Source: Desulfobacterales bacterium (GTDB lineage: Bacteria; Desulfobacterota; Desulfobacteria; Desulfobacterales; UBA5852). Taken from it: a DNA stretch of 22,105 nucleotides. This document shows, piece by piece, positions 1-8,318 of this stretch. The DNA lies in the NCBI GenBank assembly GCA_030066455.1, contig JASJBQ010000018.1:1-22105 (forward strand), written 5' to 3'. Below the pieces are notes generated by a model. The model ran no database searches. It was not told where the DNA came from and saw only the letters and a list, made by a program, of their open reading frames with translations. Numbering within the stretch: position 1 is the first letter of the stretch; each line of letters opens with the position of its first letter. A program made the translations under genes and the position numbers.

Positions 1-464
1 CCCTTGTATTGCTTGGCCCAGGCCATGCCCTTGGCCTTGGAAATGCCCATGCCCAGGGAGCCGGTGTTGGCTTCCATGCCGGGGACGCTAAGGTCCGGGT
101 GGCCGTGGGTGCCGCCAAGACGTCGCAGTTTGATGAAGCGATCCTTGGGGATCAGTCCCAAAGCGTAAAGCACGGCGTAATGTCCGGGGACATCGTGGCC
201 TTTGGAAGAAAAGTAGATGTCGCGGTCGGGATGGTCGACACCGACGTCGACGACATTCATTTCATCGAAGTAAAGCAGGGTGACAATATCCAGGGAACTC
301 AGGCTCGAACCCAGATGCCCGGAGCCCGCCCGTTTAACCGTGGCCAGGGCATTGGCCCGGCACATGTCGGCGATCAACCCCAGTCGGTCTGCGCGCGGCA
401 GCGGTTGCGTGTTGATCCGTTCAAATTCGTCCACCGGTATCAGCCGGATTTCGTAGGTCTCCAT
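1..464 (-). CDS. Transketolase, N-terminal (thiamine-diphosphate) part, cut by window edge
   Basis: The frame opens at an ATG and gives 154 complete codons before the window ends, so the 3' part is missing. Visible transketolase features are SGHLGSSLSSLD (about residues 48-59), SKGHDVPGHYAVLYA (87-101), GGTHGHPD (117-124) and EANTGSLGMG (131-140), which lead toward the GDG cofactor motif just outside the window. Transketolases move two-carbon ketol units between sugars using thiamine diphosphate. It may be the N-terminal subunit of a split enzyme or a full-length protein; the window cannot decide. It starts 6 bases after the neuA stop, with AGAGGA as ribosome binding site inside the end of neuA, so it is very likely the next gene of the same operon. 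I infer that it makes or remodels a sugar precursor for the NeuB/NeuA cassette rather than serving general metabolism. Confidence 0.85.
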   Translation of the reverse strand, partial: METYEIRLIPVDEFERINTQPLPRADRLGLIADMCRANALATVKRAGSGHLGSSLSSLDIVTLLYFDEMNVVDVGVDHPDRDIYFSSKGHDVPGHYAVLYALGLIPKDRFIKLRRLGGTHGHPDLSVPGMEANTGSLGMGISKAKGMAWAKQYK

Positions 465-470
465 GATCCT

Positions 471-1268
471 CTATCGTGCCTCCGTTTTGTAGGGCGCTTG
501 GTCGATGTCGGGAAGCCGCGCCTCGCTTGTATTTACCAGGGTTTCCGCCAGCTGCCAGTCGTAGGGGCTGTTGACATCGAAACCTTCATAGTCCTCCGTC
601 AGGAAGGGCATCACCACATTGCCGGCAATCGTGCGCTCCTCGAAAACAACGTGTGACCAAGCCATCTCCAAACTCGCATTCTGAACGTAGACTTCCGGCA
701 GTGACGGATACTGGCTGCTGTGCCAGGGCTGCTCCGGCGGCCCCAGCGGCAGCAGCGGTGTCATCCGCTGCCCCCGAATGATCCACATCTTGCCGGGGTG
801 TTGGCTGCATTTCTCGACCGCCCGCAGGGAATCCACGCCGTCTTGGGCCGAGAAGGCCTTCCAGGCGCGGCGGATGGTCGCGGGCAAACGAAAGGGGCTC
901 GTGGGCCTTAGGATACTGAAGCCGTCATACGAACGGCCGGCATCCCTCAGGCGCTGCAACGTGTCGGCCACCCAGTCGATATCCGGCGAGGTATCGCCGG
1001 CAATCGCCTCCGGCCGCATGAAAGGGATCTCGGCCCCGTAATGGCCCGCGATATCGGCATAGCGTGGGCTGTCGGTCGAGACGATCACGTCGGCAAAGAT
1101 ACCGCTGCCGCGGGCGGCCGCAATGCTATAGGCGATGAGCGGATGGCCGGCCAGCGGGCGTATATTTTTATCCAGCACCCGCTTGGATCCGGATCGGGCC
1201 GGTATCAGCGCCACGATGGTCGGTTGGTTGCTCTGCCTGGCCGCTCCCGCTGTTCTCGATTGCGTCAT
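471..1268 (-). CDS. neuA: Acylneuraminate cytidylyltransferase family (CMP-sugar synthetase)
   Basis: The protein has about 265 residues and belongs to the CMP-sialic acid/CMP-Kdo synthetase family, which activates a 3-deoxy-ulosonic acid with CTP. The nucleotide-binding start ALIPARSGSKRV lies at residues 20-31. DSPRYADIAGHYGAEIPFMRP, ILRPTSPFR and the late DVNSPYDW are also family landmarks. I chose the ATG at 1268 because GGTGA lies 8 bases upstream; an in-frame GTG at 1280 would add four residues. It stops 6 bases before the transketolase start. About 140 bases separate it from the upstream aldehyde dehydrogenase, so a weak internal promoter is possible. The sequence alone does not say whether the sugar is sialic, legionaminic, pseudaminic or another acid. 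Confidence 0.88.
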   Translation of the reverse strand: MTQSRTAGAARQSNQPTIVALIPARSGSKRVLDKNIRPLAGHPLIAYSIAAARGSGIFADVIVSTDSPRYADIAGHYGAEIPFMRPEAIAGDTSPDIDWVADTLQRLRDAGRSYDGFSILRPTSPFRLPATIRRAWKAFSAQDGVDSLRAVEKCSQHPGKMWIIRGQRMTPLLPLGPPEQPWHSSQYPSLPEVYVQNASLEMAWSHVVFEERTIAGNVVMPFLTEDYEGFDVNSPYDWQLAETLVNTSEARLPDIDQAPYKTEAR

Positions 1269-1410
1269 TATTGGCGTCACCCATTAAAAAAGATTGCGGT
1301 TGGCAGGCTTTACCGCAATCCAAATCTGCCTTCGGTCCGGAAATCCTTATCGGAAAAAAAAATGCCGTGCTCTCAGGATTCCAGCGATCAATGCCTGCCG
1401 GACCACGAAA

Positions 1411-2889
1411 TTAATGTTCAATCAGGTCGGGCTCGACACAAATATAGACATCCTTGAGATTCGAATAGACGTCGAGCGCCTCCGTGCCCGGCTCGCGGGA
1501 CCCATTTCCGGATTGTTTGACCCCCCCGAAGGGCATGTGGGGCTCGCTGCCGTACGTGCCGGCATTGGCCACGGCCACGCCGGCCTGAACCTTCTGAATA
1601 AACTCCATCACCCGGTGGATGTTGCGCGAATGAATGCAGGCGGTCAGGCCGTAGGGCGAATCGTTGGCCATTTCAAGGGCTTCGTCGAAACCCTTGACGC
1701 GGTAGAGACAGGTAATGGGGCCGAAAACCTCCCGGGTGGATATACCCGCCCGGGGATCGACATTTTCAATCACGGTCGGCGCCATGTAAAAGCCGTCGGC
1801 ATGATCAGGATCCATCATTCGCGACCCGCCGATAAGGATTTTAGCACCCTCGGTACCTGCCTGTTCGACGGCCGCAAGCATATTGTTCAACTGGGTCTCG
1901 TTGATCACCGGTCCGAGATCGTCCAGATCCGTCGGTCCCACCTTGAGTTTTTGGGTTGCGGCGACAAGTATCTCGCGGAACTGATCGTAGACCGCATCAA
2001 ATATGATGATCCGGCTGCCGGCGGCACACCGTTGCCCGGCGTTGCTGAATGCGGATAGCAACACCCACTTGACGGCTTTGTCCAGATCGGCGTCGTCGCA
2101 GACCACGAGTGGATTCTTCCCCCCGAGCTCGAGCGAAACTTTGGCCAGACGGCGACCGGCGATCTCGGCGATCTGGCGGCCCACCTGACTGGAACCGGTA
2201 AAACTGATCACGGCCACGTCCGGATGCGCGACGAGCGGCGCCCCCGCCTCCTCGCCCAAGCCCTGCACAATATTCAGCACACCCGGGGGAAGACCGGCGT
2301 CGCGGGCCAGTTTGCCGAAATACCAGGCGGTTGCCGGTGTGTCCTCGGCAGCTTTCAAGACGGCGGTATTGCCGCAGACCAGGGCCGGGAAGACTTTCCA
2401 GGCCACGTTGGCGATGGGCGTGTTGGCCGCGATGATCAGACCGGCCACCCCCAGCGGGTGGCGCACGGTCATGGCATATTTATTGGGCACCGCACTGGTG
2501 GTCGTGCGACCGTAAAGGCGCCGGCCTTCGCCGGCCATGAACTCGGCCTGGGCGATGGCCCCTCCGGTCTCCCCCAGCGCCGCCGAAGGCGCCATTCCGG
2601 TCTCGGCGGCCACGATGGCGGCCATGGTCTCGGCGTTTTCACGCATGCTGCGGGCGATGGCCATCAATATGTCGCCCCGCTGCACCGGTGTCATGCCAGC
2701 CCATGCAGGATAGGCGTTCTTGGCGGAGGCCACGGCCTTTTCCACATCGGTCTGATTGGAGCCAACCGCCTGGCAGAGCATCTTGCCGGTTGCCGGCGAC
2801 AAATTGTTGAAAAGGGCTCCGTCGGCCGCCCCTTTTTCGGCGCCATCGATCCAGTTCAGCACGATTTCGGGAAACAGGGTCGTATGCAT
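1411..2889 (-). CDS. NAD(P)-dependent aldehyde dehydrogenase
   Basis: At 492 residues this is a full-length member of the aldehyde dehydrogenase superfamily, which oxidises an aldehyde to a carboxylate. The nucleotide-binding part shows AANTPIANVAWK (154-165), K179 and FTGSSQVG (230-237). The general base is E254 in LELGGKNP and the catalytic cysteine is C288 in NAGQRCAAG. The C-terminal EVFGPI and MPFGGVKQSGNG segments are also present, so all key residues look intact. AGGA lies about 9 bases before the ATG. It follows the SDR gene by about 33 bases and precedes neuA. Aldehyde dehydrogenases are not a standard part of sialic, legionaminic or pseudaminic acid pathways, so I infer a role in making an unusual sugar acid or modifying a side chain; the substrate cannot be read from the sequence. 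Confidence 0.92.
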   Translation of the reverse strand: MHTTLFPEIVLNWIDGAEKGAADGALFNNLSPATGKMLCQAVGSNQTDVEKAVASAKNAYPAWAGMTPVQRGDILMAIARSMRENAETMAAIVAAETGMAPSAALGETGGAIAQAEFMAGEGRRLYGRTTTSAVPNKYAMTVRHPLGVAGLIIAANTPIANVAWKVFPALVCGNTAVLKAAEDTPATAWYFGKLARDAGLPPGVLNIVQGLGEEAGAPLVAHPDVAVISFTGSSQVGRQIAEIAGRRLAKVSLELGGKNPLVVCDDADLDKAVKWVLLSAFSNAGQRCAAGSRIIIFDAVYDQFREILVAATQKLKVGPTDLDDLGPVINETQLNNMLAAVEQAGTEGAKILIGGSRMMDPDHADGFYMAPTVIENVDPRAGISTREVFGPITCLYRVKGFDEALEMANDSPYGLTACIHSRNIHRVMEFIQKVQAGVAVANAGTYGSEPHMPFGGVKQSGNGSREPGTEALDVYSNLKDVYICVEPDLIEH

Positions 2890-2922
2890 TCGATTATTCC
2901 TAGTAAAATGTAAGCAGCCTGG

Positions 2923-3735
2923 TTACCAAGCCGTGAACCCGCCATCGACGACCAATTCGGTGCCGGTCACATAGGCCGATGCCTCCGACGCCAGAAAAAG
3001 CAGCGGCCCGCGCAGGTCATCCTCGGTGGCCATGCGCCCCATGGGCACCCGCGCACAGAATTTGCGTTTGAAATCATCGTCCTGCCCCCCCAGCACACCG
3101 CCGGGTGAAAGGGCGTTCACCCTGACACCGCTCGATGCCCACAGGGTTGCCAGGTAGCGGGTCAGATTGACGACGGCCGCCTTGGATGCGCCGTAGGCCG
3201 GTGGTTTCAGAAAGGGGGGATCACTTTGGATATGATCGTAAAATCGGCTGTCCGGGGCCACACTGGCATACAGCGAACCGATGTTGATGATCGAGCCGCG
3301 GCCGGCATCGACCATTGGCTGACCGAAAATCTGGGTCACCAGAAAAAGCCCAAGGGTGTTGACTTCGAATACCTTGCGATTGACCTCCAGCGGAATGTCT
3401 TCGAGTCGATAGCCGCCGCCGGGCTGGTCGGGTGGTTGGTCGATGCCGGCATTGTTGACCAGTATCGACGGGATACCGAAGGCTTCCCGGCAGTCGGCGC
3501 AGGCTTGCTCGAGTTCATGGCGATTGCAGACATCGGCCGCGATCAACCGCAAGCGATCTTCGCCATAGTGTTGCTGAAGCCGCTGAAACGCCTCACCGGG
3601 ATTTGGTTCCGGGCGATCGAGCCCCAGGACGCAGGCGCCGGCATCAAGCAAGGCGCCGGTCCATATTGGACCGAGCTTACCCAAGGCACCGGTGACAACC
3701 GCCACCGTTCCATCGAGTCGGAAAAGCCCTTGCAT
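2923..3735 (-). CDS. Short-chain dehydrogenase/reductase, PtmA-like
   Basis: A classical SDR of 270 residues. The Rossmann motif TGALGKLG is at 15-22, NNAG at 94-97, the catalytic serine is S154 in NIGSLYAS, and YGASK places Y181 and K185. SPGGV follows at 210-214, and the C-terminus VTGTELVVDGGFTAW is typical of the family. The segment between the serine and tyrosine is longer than usual and resembles the PtmA group found in legionaminic/sialic acid flagellin-glycosylation clusters. The gene starts at an ATG that overlaps the neuB stop by one base (TGATG), indicating translational coupling; a TTG three bases upstream (3738) is a possible alternative. It probably reduces or oxidises a sugar hydroxyl or keto group in the same pathway as NeuB and NeuA. 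Confidence 0.88.
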   Translation of the reverse strand: MQGLFRLDGTVAVVTGALGKLGPIWTGALLDAGACVLGLDRPEPNPGEAFQRLQQHYGEDRLRLIAADVCNRHELEQACADCREAFGIPSILVNNAGIDQPPDQPGGGYRLEDIPLEVNRKVFEVNTLGLFLVTQIFGQPMVDAGRGSIINIGSLYASVAPDSRFYDHIQSDPPFLKPPAYGASKAAVVNLTRYLATLWASSGVRVNALSPGGVLGGQDDDFKRKFCARVPMGRMATEDDLRGPLLFLASEASAYVTGTELVVDGGFTAW

Positions 3736-4811
3736 CAAGATGCGGCTCCGGATGCCTTCTGGGCGCCGTTCAGAACATCGAATGTAATGTCGTCATCCAC
3801 ACCGACCGATTTGACCGTCGTCCGACCGATGACCTTGTCGATCTCATAGGGAGGCAATCCATCACCGGGGCATTTGATGGCCAGGTCTTCCATCTGGATG
3901 GCATGGCCCAGCGGCAGATCGCGCGCCGCAACAATTTTTTTGCCCATCTTGACCATCGGGTTGACTTCGCTCTCGTAAACCCGCTTGACCCCGTCGCCCA
4001 GGGCCACTTTGACGCGCTGGAGGTCCCTCACCATCTTGCGGAACCCGATCGGCTCCAGCGAAAAGGCGTGATCGGTGCCTTTCCAGGTGTGGTTCAGGGT
4101 GAAGTGCTTTTCGACGACGCGCGCCCCCAGCATATAGGCTGCCAGCGCCATGGCGATCCCATTGTCATGCGAAGACAAGCCGACCACACAGTTCGGGAAG
4201 CGTTCGCGGAATGTGGTGATGACATTCAGGTTGAGTTCTTCGAATGCGGCCGGGTAGCCGGCTGTGCACTGCAGGATGCACAATTGCGGGTTGATCGGCA
4301 TGATGGCGTCGTGCGCACGACGCACATCCTCCATGGTGCCGCCGCCGGTGCTGAGGATCATGGGTTTCTGGAACCCGGCGATATGCGTGAGAAGCGGAAT
4401 GTTTTTCAGATCGCCGGAAGCAATCTTGAAAGCGGGCATATCCATCTTGGCCAAAAAATCCGCACTGGAAAAATCAAAAGCGGTCGCGAACATGCTCAGC
4501 CCCAGTTCTTTGGCGTAGGCCATCAACTCGGTGTATTCGGGCCACTCGAACTCCAGAAACTCGCGGTGCTCGCCGTAGGTCTTGCCGTAGCTGTTGGGGT
4601 TCTCGTAGGGTTTGGCATAGGCATCGGCGGTGTAGAGTTTGCGGTTATCGCGCTTCTGAAGTTTGACCGCATCGGCACCGCTCTCCTTGGCGACCTTGAA
4701 CATCTCCTTGGCCGTATCCAGGTTGCCCTGGTGATTGTGTCCGACTTCGGCAATGACGTAGCAGTCGCTGCTGTCTTGAATGCTCTTGCCTTCAATCGTA
4801 ATTTCGCGCAT
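3735..4811 (-). CDS. neuB: NeuB-family sialic/legionaminic acid synthase with SAF domain
   Basis: This 358-residue protein has the two-domain build of N-acetylneuraminate synthase. A TIM-barrel NeuB domain (about 15-270) is followed by an antifreeze-like SAF domain (about 291-348, from KKIVAARDLPLGHAI to VIGRTTVKSV). Landmarks are AEVGHNHQGN (21-30), KLQKRD (50-55), KIASGDL (129-135), LQCTAGYP (180-187) and EKHFTLN with H236 followed by GTDHAFSLEP (245-254). The family condenses phosphoenolpyruvate with an aldose to make a 3-deoxy-ulosonic acid. The segment usually reading GYSDHT is GLSSHDNG here, which suggests a divergent substrate. AAGGAG lies about 9 bases before the ATG. No epimerase (NeuC) or UDP-sugar enzyme is visible, so the aldose precursor must come from elsewhere or from the neighbouring transketolase. 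Confidence 0.92.
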   Translation of the reverse strand: MREITIEGKSIQDSSDCYVIAEVGHNHQGNLDTAKEMFKVAKESGADAVKLQKRDNRKLYTADAYAKPYENPNSYGKTYGEHREFLEFEWPEYTELMAYAKELGLSMFATAFDFSSADFLAKMDMPAFKIASGDLKNIPLLTHIAGFQKPMILSTGGGTMEDVRRAHDAIMPINPQLCILQCTAGYPAAFEELNLNVITTFRERFPNCVVGLSSHDNGIAMALAAYMLGARVVEKHFTLNHTWKGTDHAFSLEPIGFRKMVRDLQRVKVALGDGVKRVYESEVNPMVKMGKKIVAARDLPLGHAIQMEDLAIKCPGDGLPPYEIDKVIGRTTVKSVGVDDDITFDVLNGAQKASGAAS

Positions 4812-4926
4812 GTATCATGTCTCCTTGATTATCCGTTGCCTTGGCGGGTCGGCCGTTTTCTTTCGGCGCCCCATTTTCTGCCTTAAAATGGCTTTTTCCT
4901 TGACCAGTATTCTGGGCCCTCTGACG

Positions 4927-6729
4927 CTATATACTTGCGGGTTGGCTCGCCACGGTTGTCACAACCTTCTCGGGAACCGCATCAACAGTATTGTCTGTGC
5001 CATCTAAGGGGTTCAGCCTTTTGAGAATTCCCCCCTCGAGGCGATAGGCGATATCGGCGGCCTCCAGCAACGCCTTCTGGTGAGAGATGGCAAAAATGGT
5101 AATCTCACCAGCAAGCTTTTTCATGGTTTGGCAAATGGCTTTTTCGGTTTCCGGATCGAGCGCCGTCGTCGCTTCATCCAAGATCAACAACTTGGGTTTG
5201 TTCACGAGGGCGCGTGCAATGGCAATGCGCTGGCGCTGTCCACCGGAGATTTTGCTGCCTCTTTCCCCCACGACGGTGTGGATACCCTCATCGAGTTTGG
5301 AGACGAAATCCCAGACGCCAGCAGCCTTGAGCGCGTTTTCGACGTCAGCTTCCGAGATGCCCTTGCTTCCCAGGGTGACGTTGATGAATACGCTGTCGTG
5401 CAGCAGTAAAGTCTCCTGCGGAACGTAGCCGATCATCTGCCGCCACTGGTTGATGTCAACCGTACCGAGAGGCAGGTCATCGATCCAGATTTCACCTTCC
5501 TGCGGACGGATAAGCCCGATCATCAAGTCAGCCAGTGTCGTCTTGCCGGCCCCGGAGGGCCCAATGACGGTGACGAATTTTCCCTGGGGCAGGTCCAAAC
5601 AGAGATTGCGGAGGATCTCCTTCTCGTCGTACTTAAAGCCGATGTGATCCAGCCGGATGGCTTTGTTCAAATGCGGTTTTTCCCTTCCCGCAAAGGTCTC
5701 TTCTTTTTCCTCCGCTTCGCGCATCTTCTCCAACAGGGACCAGTAGGAGCTTTCCGTGAGGACAAACTTCTGGTATTCCTGCTGGACCTTGTGGACATTC
5801 TTCAGGACCCTTCGAATCAGGTAGATCATGGCTACAACGACCGGCAGCGCCATTTTCATTTGGATGACGGCCACGTAAAGTATGATCGCCACGAAGCCGA
5901 TCATCAATGGTTCCTGCACGTTCGACAGAACCGCCTTGCTGGTGACGACTTCCTTCTGCAGACGTTTCAGACCCTTGGTTTGTCTTTTCAGCACGGTGAG
6001 GGTCGATGCTTCCCGGCCCATGGCCTTGAGCGGCTTGATCGAAACCAGGCTGTCCACCATCTGCGCATTGTAGGCCTGGGCAAGAACGACGTTATCCTTA
6101 CCCGCCCGGCGTGCCTTTCTAACGAACGGTCCCAGGAGAAAGACGATCACAAGGCCAATGGCCAGGGCCATGAGGCTGGCCTGCCACGAAACCATAAGGG
6201 CGATACAGGTATAAAAGCCGGCTTCGATCATGTAGCTGAGCATGCGCGCGCTGTGGTCGAAAGCCATGGCCGTGTTAGTGCTCTCAAGGGCGACACCGGT
6301 CACCAGTTTACCGGTGGGCTGCCGCATAAAATGCTCCCAGCGCGTCCGGAAGAGGATTTTCAGATATTGGAGCCTGAGGTCGGTGGTGATACGTGCGGCG
6401 GTAAAGCCGATTTGGTTCTGGGCAAGGAGCACCAGAGCGCATTTCAGGGTCATGCACACAACGAACAATACCAGCAGGGTCGCGATCACGTTGGCGATAC
6501 CGAAGGTCGTCAACATGTCCTGCAGATACATCAGGAGGGTTTGTTCCAATTCGGTTGCGTCCGGCCTGACCGCACCAAGACCTTTCTCATCCTGCCCCAG
6601 AATCAAGGCCAAGAGGGGGACAAACACCGAAATCCCGAAACCCTCCGACAAGCCGGCAAAAATCATGGCCATAACCATGAGCAGGCTGCGGTAGGGATAG
6701 CGACGCGCAAAAATAAAAAAAAGTTTCAT
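4927..6729 (-). CDS. Type I ABC exporter, membrane and ATPase domains fused
   Basis: A 600-residue half-transporter of the MsbA/PglK-like exporter group. Hydrophobic helices lie at about 15-45, 80-105, 165-200 and 270-305, with the long linkers expected of a six-helix domain. The ATPase has Walker A GPSGAGKT (390-397), Q-loop Q438, signature ISGGQ (494-498), Walker B LLILDE (514-519) with E519, and H550, so it appears active as a homodimer. The last 30 residues are a polar tail. The gene lies between spt and neuB in the same direction, 147 bases after spt. I see no good ribosome binding site at the ATG. Candidate cargo is a sphingolipid or a lipid-linked glycan flipped across the inner membrane; the sequence does not distinguish them. 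Confidence 0.93.
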   Translation of the reverse strand: MKLFFIFARRYPYRSLLMVMAMIFAGLSEGFGISVFVPLLALILGQDEKGLGAVRPDATELEQTLLMYLQDMLTTFGIANVIATLLVLFVVCMTLKCALVLLAQNQIGFTAARITTDLRLQYLKILFRTRWEHFMRQPTGKLVTGVALESTNTAMAFDHSARMLSYMIEAGFYTCIALMVSWQASLMALAIGLVIVFLLGPFVRKARRAGKDNVVLAQAYNAQMVDSLVSIKPLKAMGREASTLTVLKRQTKGLKRLQKEVVTSKAVLSNVQEPLMIGFVAIILYVAVIQMKMALPVVVAMIYLIRRVLKNVHKVQQEYQKFVLTESSYWSLLEKMREAEEKEETFAGREKPHLNKAIRLDHIGFKYDEKEILRNLCLDLPQGKFVTVIGPSGAGKTTLADLMIGLIRPQEGEIWIDDLPLGTVDINQWRQMIGYVPQETLLLHDSVFINVTLGSKGISEADVENALKAAGVWDFVSKLDEGIHTVVGERGSKISGGQRQRIAIARALVNKPKLLILDEATTALDPETEKAICQTMKKLAGEITIFAISHQKALLEAADIAYRLEGGILKRLNPLDGTDNTVDAVPEKVVTTVASQPASI

Positions 6730-6876
6730 ACGATTAATTGAATGCTGGTTCCAAGTTTCAAGCCGTGGAGGACTGACCGGCCGGGTTGGATCCCAACTTG
6801 CGGGATTTACTTACCAACCCGCCAAAGCCAACCACTATGGCAACTGTGCCGGGGCAAATTGAATCCCCGTATCTAA

Positions 6877-8067
6877 TCAGCGATGCTCCGGTTCTTGTTT
6901 CGACTTAGAAAAAGCGGCAATAATCGCATCCACCTGCTCCGTGGTGTGGCCAGCGCTCATGCTGCATCGCAGCAATGCGCTGCCGTCGGGCGTAGCCGGA
7001 GGGAGCACAAGGTTGACGTAAACACCGTTTTCAAGGAGGGTGCACCATTTGCGGACGGCCTCCTCCTTGTTTTCCAATCGGATGGCGATAATCGGGCTCG
7101 GCTCGGGGCTGAGCTCGAATCCCAGCGTTTTGAGTTGGTCATACAGATGGTGGGCATTCTCCCAGAGCTTGGCTTTCAGTTCCGGGTGCCGTCGCATGGT
7201 CGCCAGAGCCGTGCGGGTGGAGGCGATAATCGAGGGAGACGGTGAGGCAGTGAAGACATAGGGCCGATTCGCAAATCGAATGATATCCAGTTCCGGATGG
7301 TTGCTCGCGCAATACCCGCCGATGGCACCCAGGCTCTTGCTGAAGGTGCCGACGATGAAGTCCACATCCTTTTCAACACCCTCCTCTTCGGCCAACCCGC
7401 GGCCATTGGCCCCCAGGACCCCCAGCGAGTGGGCCTCATCGACAAGGAGATAGGCGCCATAACGTTTCTTGACCTCGGTAATTTCAGCCAACGGGGCCTG
7501 GTCGCCGAGCATGCTGTACATGCCCTCAACAATCACCAACGCGCTTGACGCCCGTTCGCCGAGCCGCCGCAGTCGCTTATCGAGATCGGCGGGATTGTTG
7601 TGACGAAAACGAATGATATCGGCGCCGCTGAGCTGGCAGCCGTCATAGATGCTGGCATGGCAGTCCGCGTCGATCATGATGACATCGTCTTTGCCTGCCA
7701 GTGTTGAAATCATCCCCAGATTGGCGACATATCCCGTTGAAAATACGATGACATTCCGACAATCAAAAAAGTCGGCCAAGTCCCGCTCCAACGCGATGTG
7801 GGCATTATAGGTGCCATTGGCCGCACGCGACCCGGTGGTCCCCGTGCCCTCGGTCTTGAGGGCATGGCAGGCTGCTTCCACACAATCCGGGTTAAAGGTC
7901 AGACCCAGATAGTTATTCGTTCCCGCCAGAATGGTGGGGCGCCCATTGACGATGGCCTCCGTGGGGGAAATAACCTTTTCCATCACCACGTTGACCGATT
8001 TCAGCCCGCATTCGGCAAGGGCCTGCCGCGTTGCCGCCAAGGTCTCAAATTTAGCGAAAAGCGTCAT
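6877..8067 (-). CDS. spt: Alpha-oxoamine synthase, probable serine palmitoyltransferase
   Basis: This 396-residue PLP enzyme belongs to the alpha-oxoamine synthase family (SPT, KBL, BioF, ALAS). GTNNYLGL (49-56), GTGTTGSRAANGT (74-86), H137 in DADCHAS, VDEAHSLG with D210 and H213, and the PLP lysine K244 in TFSKSLGAIGG are all intact. SPT condenses an acyl thioester with L-serine to 3-ketosphinganine, the first step of sphingolipid synthesis. The family alone would leave KBL or BioF open. The adjoining ACP, acyl-AMP ligase, CerR-like and bCerS-like genes make SPT by far the best reading. It begins 2 bases after the acp stop with GGAAG upstream, so the acyl donor is probably this ACP. The amino acid used is an inference. 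Confidence 0.88.
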   Translation of the reverse strand: MTLFAKFETLAATRQALAECGLKSVNVVMEKVISPTEAIVNGRPTILAGTNNYLGLTFNPDCVEAACHALKTEGTGTTGSRAANGTYNAHIALERDLADFFDCRNVIVFSTGYVANLGMISTLAGKDDVIMIDADCHASIYDGCQLSGADIIRFRHNNPADLDKRLRRLGERASSALVIVEGMYSMLGDQAPLAEITEVKKRYGAYLLVDEAHSLGVLGANGRGLAEEEGVEKDVDFIVGTFSKSLGAIGGYCASNHPELDIIRFANRPYVFTASPSPSIIASTRTALATMRRHPELKAKLWENAHHLYDQLKTLGFELSPEPSPIIAIRLENKEEAVRKWCTLLENGVYVNLVLPPATPDGSALLRCSMSAGHTTEQVDAIIAAFSKSKQEPEHR

Positions 8068-8069
8068 TT

Positions 8070-8318
8070 TCAGTTCTTCCCGGTCAGGCGCTCGAGTTGC
8101 AGCGCCAAATCCTTGATGGTCCTTACGTCCGCCAGCACGTTGAGGGGGATCGATATGTCGAAATGATCCTCGACATCCTCAATCAGATTCATGACCTTGA
8201 GGGAATCAAACTCGAGATCGGAGATCAGGTCCGTATTTTCGTCGATATCCAAGTCGTGTGCCACGATTTCCTTAATCGCCACGATGACTTGGGAAACAAT
8301 TTGCTCATATGTCGGCAT
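8070..8318 (-). CDS. Dedicated acyl carrier protein
   Basis: An 82-residue acidic four-helix carrier protein. The phosphopantetheine attachment site is S39 in the motif DSL (EFDSLKVMNLIEDVE). I chose the ATG at 8318 rather than a longer upstream extension because the ACP fold starts right there (MPTYEQIVSQ) and AGGGA lies about 6 bases before it. The extra 39 upstream residues would simply be cerR read in another frame. The gene overlaps the end of cerR by 14 bases and stops 2 bases before spt, so cerR, acp and spt are translationally coupled. Sphingolipid loci in Caulobacter-type bacteria carry a similar ACP beside SPT. I infer that it delivers the acyl group loaded by the upstream ligase to SPT and possibly to the ceramide synthase. 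Confidence 0.93.
   Translation of the reverse strand: MPTYEQIVSQVIVAIKEIVAHDLDIDENTDLISDLEFDSLKVMNLIEDVEDHFDISIPLNVLADVRTIKDLALQLERLTGKN

Noticed and set aside
1301..1401. GGCAGGC/GCCTGCC inverted repeat and T-run between the aldehyde dehydrogenase and neuA, as a terminator
   Set aside because: The arms are about 85 bases apart and the T-run has no strong stem just before it, so I do not call a terminator.
3903..4886. 327-codon open frame on the plus strand opposite neuB
   Set aside because: neuB is full length with clear motifs; the antisense frame has no domain and no ribosome binding site I trust.
5644..6741. 365-codon open frame on the plus strand opposite the ABC exporter
   Set aside because: It is antisense to a gene with all ABC motifs, is rich in H, Q and G as such shadows are, and shows no domain.
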